Below are positions 20,225 to 20,596 of a DNA stretch of 20,596 nucleotides, one piece after another. A program made the position numbers and the translations under genes. Under the pieces are notes generated by a model. The model searched no databases, was not told where the DNA came from, and saw nothing but the letters and a program-made list of their open reading frames with translations. The DNA is from Trachelipus rathkii (lineage: Eukaryota > Arthropoda > Malacostraca > Isopoda > Trachelipodidae). Position 1 is the first letter of the stretch, and each line of letters begins with the position of its first letter. The stretch spans positions 7,501-28,096 of the forward strand of contig JABUQX010078600.1 of assembly GCA_015478945.1 (NCBI GenBank), given 5' to 3'.

Positions 20225-20596
20225 TGTCCTATATTTTTATTTATTTTTAATATTTATTTTGTTTAATTCAAATATATTTATATTGCTTTTTTGTTAAAGA
20301 GAATTTTCTATACTTTAGCTAACATTACAAAGGTAAAATTTTTATTGCTCCCTGGTTATATATCAAAACTGGTTTTATATTATTCTTTAAATAATTATAT
20401 AGATTTATTAATTGTGATGTAATTGGGTAATATTCTATTCATTATTTTATTATTTTTCATTTTCTATATATTCTTTATTATCATTCTTATTTTATTATTC
20501 TTAATTTTACATTATTACATATTATTTTTATTATTTTATTTTATTATTATTATTATTATTATTATATTAATTATTATATATATTATTATTATTTGT
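20225..20596 (+). repeat. 3' LTR, truncated by window end
   Basis: Begins TGTCCTATATTTTT, against TGGATCCTATATTTTT in the 5' LTR. The first 55 bases differ only by a few single-base indels, then similarity falls and both pass into ATT-rich sequence. About 370 bp is present. The remainder, including the expected AATAAA, lies beyond the window. Confidence 0.82.

Larger units (their letters stand above)
14229..20596 (+). mobile_element. decayed Ty3/Gypsy LTR retrotransposon, runs off window
   Basis: Layout in order: 5' LTR, leader, gag, protease, reverse transcriptase, RNase H, integrase, a C-terminal tail, a polypurine tract, then a 3' LTR cut by the window end. The order RT-RH-IN is that of Ty3/Gypsy, not Ty1/Copia. 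Each domain is recognisable in short stretches that jump between the three plus frames. The coding strand is strongly pyrimidine-rich. Nothing resembling an envelope gene is seen between integrase and the polypurine tract. It cannot encode functional proteins as written. Confidence 0.93.

Overview
The window looks like a repeat-rich, AT-rich metazoan nuclear genome. I see no complete host gene and nothing bacterial: no operons, no tRNA or rRNA genes and no CRISPR. Long AT and ATT microsatellites, a Jockey-type LINE, a Ty3/Gypsy LTR element with invertebrate-style Gag and a hAT-like DNA transposon together suggest an invertebrate, most likely an arthropod and perhaps a crustacean. That placement is inference.

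Layout. 1-3.6 kb is AT-rich DNA with AT tracts, an A28 run and a 24-bp minisatellite at about 1.7-2.0 kb. At 3591-3684 a small, less AT-rich island is both splice-flanked and hairpin-rich. 3.7-6.7 kb is AT-rich with poly-T runs and an old degenerate duplication. 6.7-7.76 kb holds an (ATT)22 tract, a duplicated 115-bp block and a long (AC)n(AT)n tract. A hAT-like element (7759-9544) is embedded in this AT tract, which resumes on its far side. It keeps a zinc-finger-like N-terminus and a coiled-coil C-terminus, but no recognisable catalytic core. At 9713-10385 there may be a tiny two-exon gene whose putative intron carries a 0.2-kb MITE-like element. 11.3 kb has a perfect 19-bp inverted repeat.

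11.67-13.93 kb holds remnants of one Jockey-like LINE family: a plus-strand 3' segment with a partial head-to-tail duplication, facing a minus-strand copy that still encodes the RT motif YADD. The two copies converge tail to tail across about 65 bp, and a strong G-quadruplex motif lies beside the junction. An AT tract separates them from a decayed Ty3/Gypsy element running from 14229 past the window end. It has a 5' LTR, gag, protease, RT, RNase H, integrase, a polypurine tract and the start of a 3' LTR, broken by many frameshifts and by a 23/31-bp minisatellite inside RT.

No gene here is clearly functional. The most distinctive points are the retained ends of the hAT-like protein without its catalytic core, the inverted LINE pair, the minisatellite grown inside RT, the candidate cryptic exons, and the indel-dominated decay of the Gypsy element, which could be biological or an assembly artefact. 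I did not find a convincing undescribed system.
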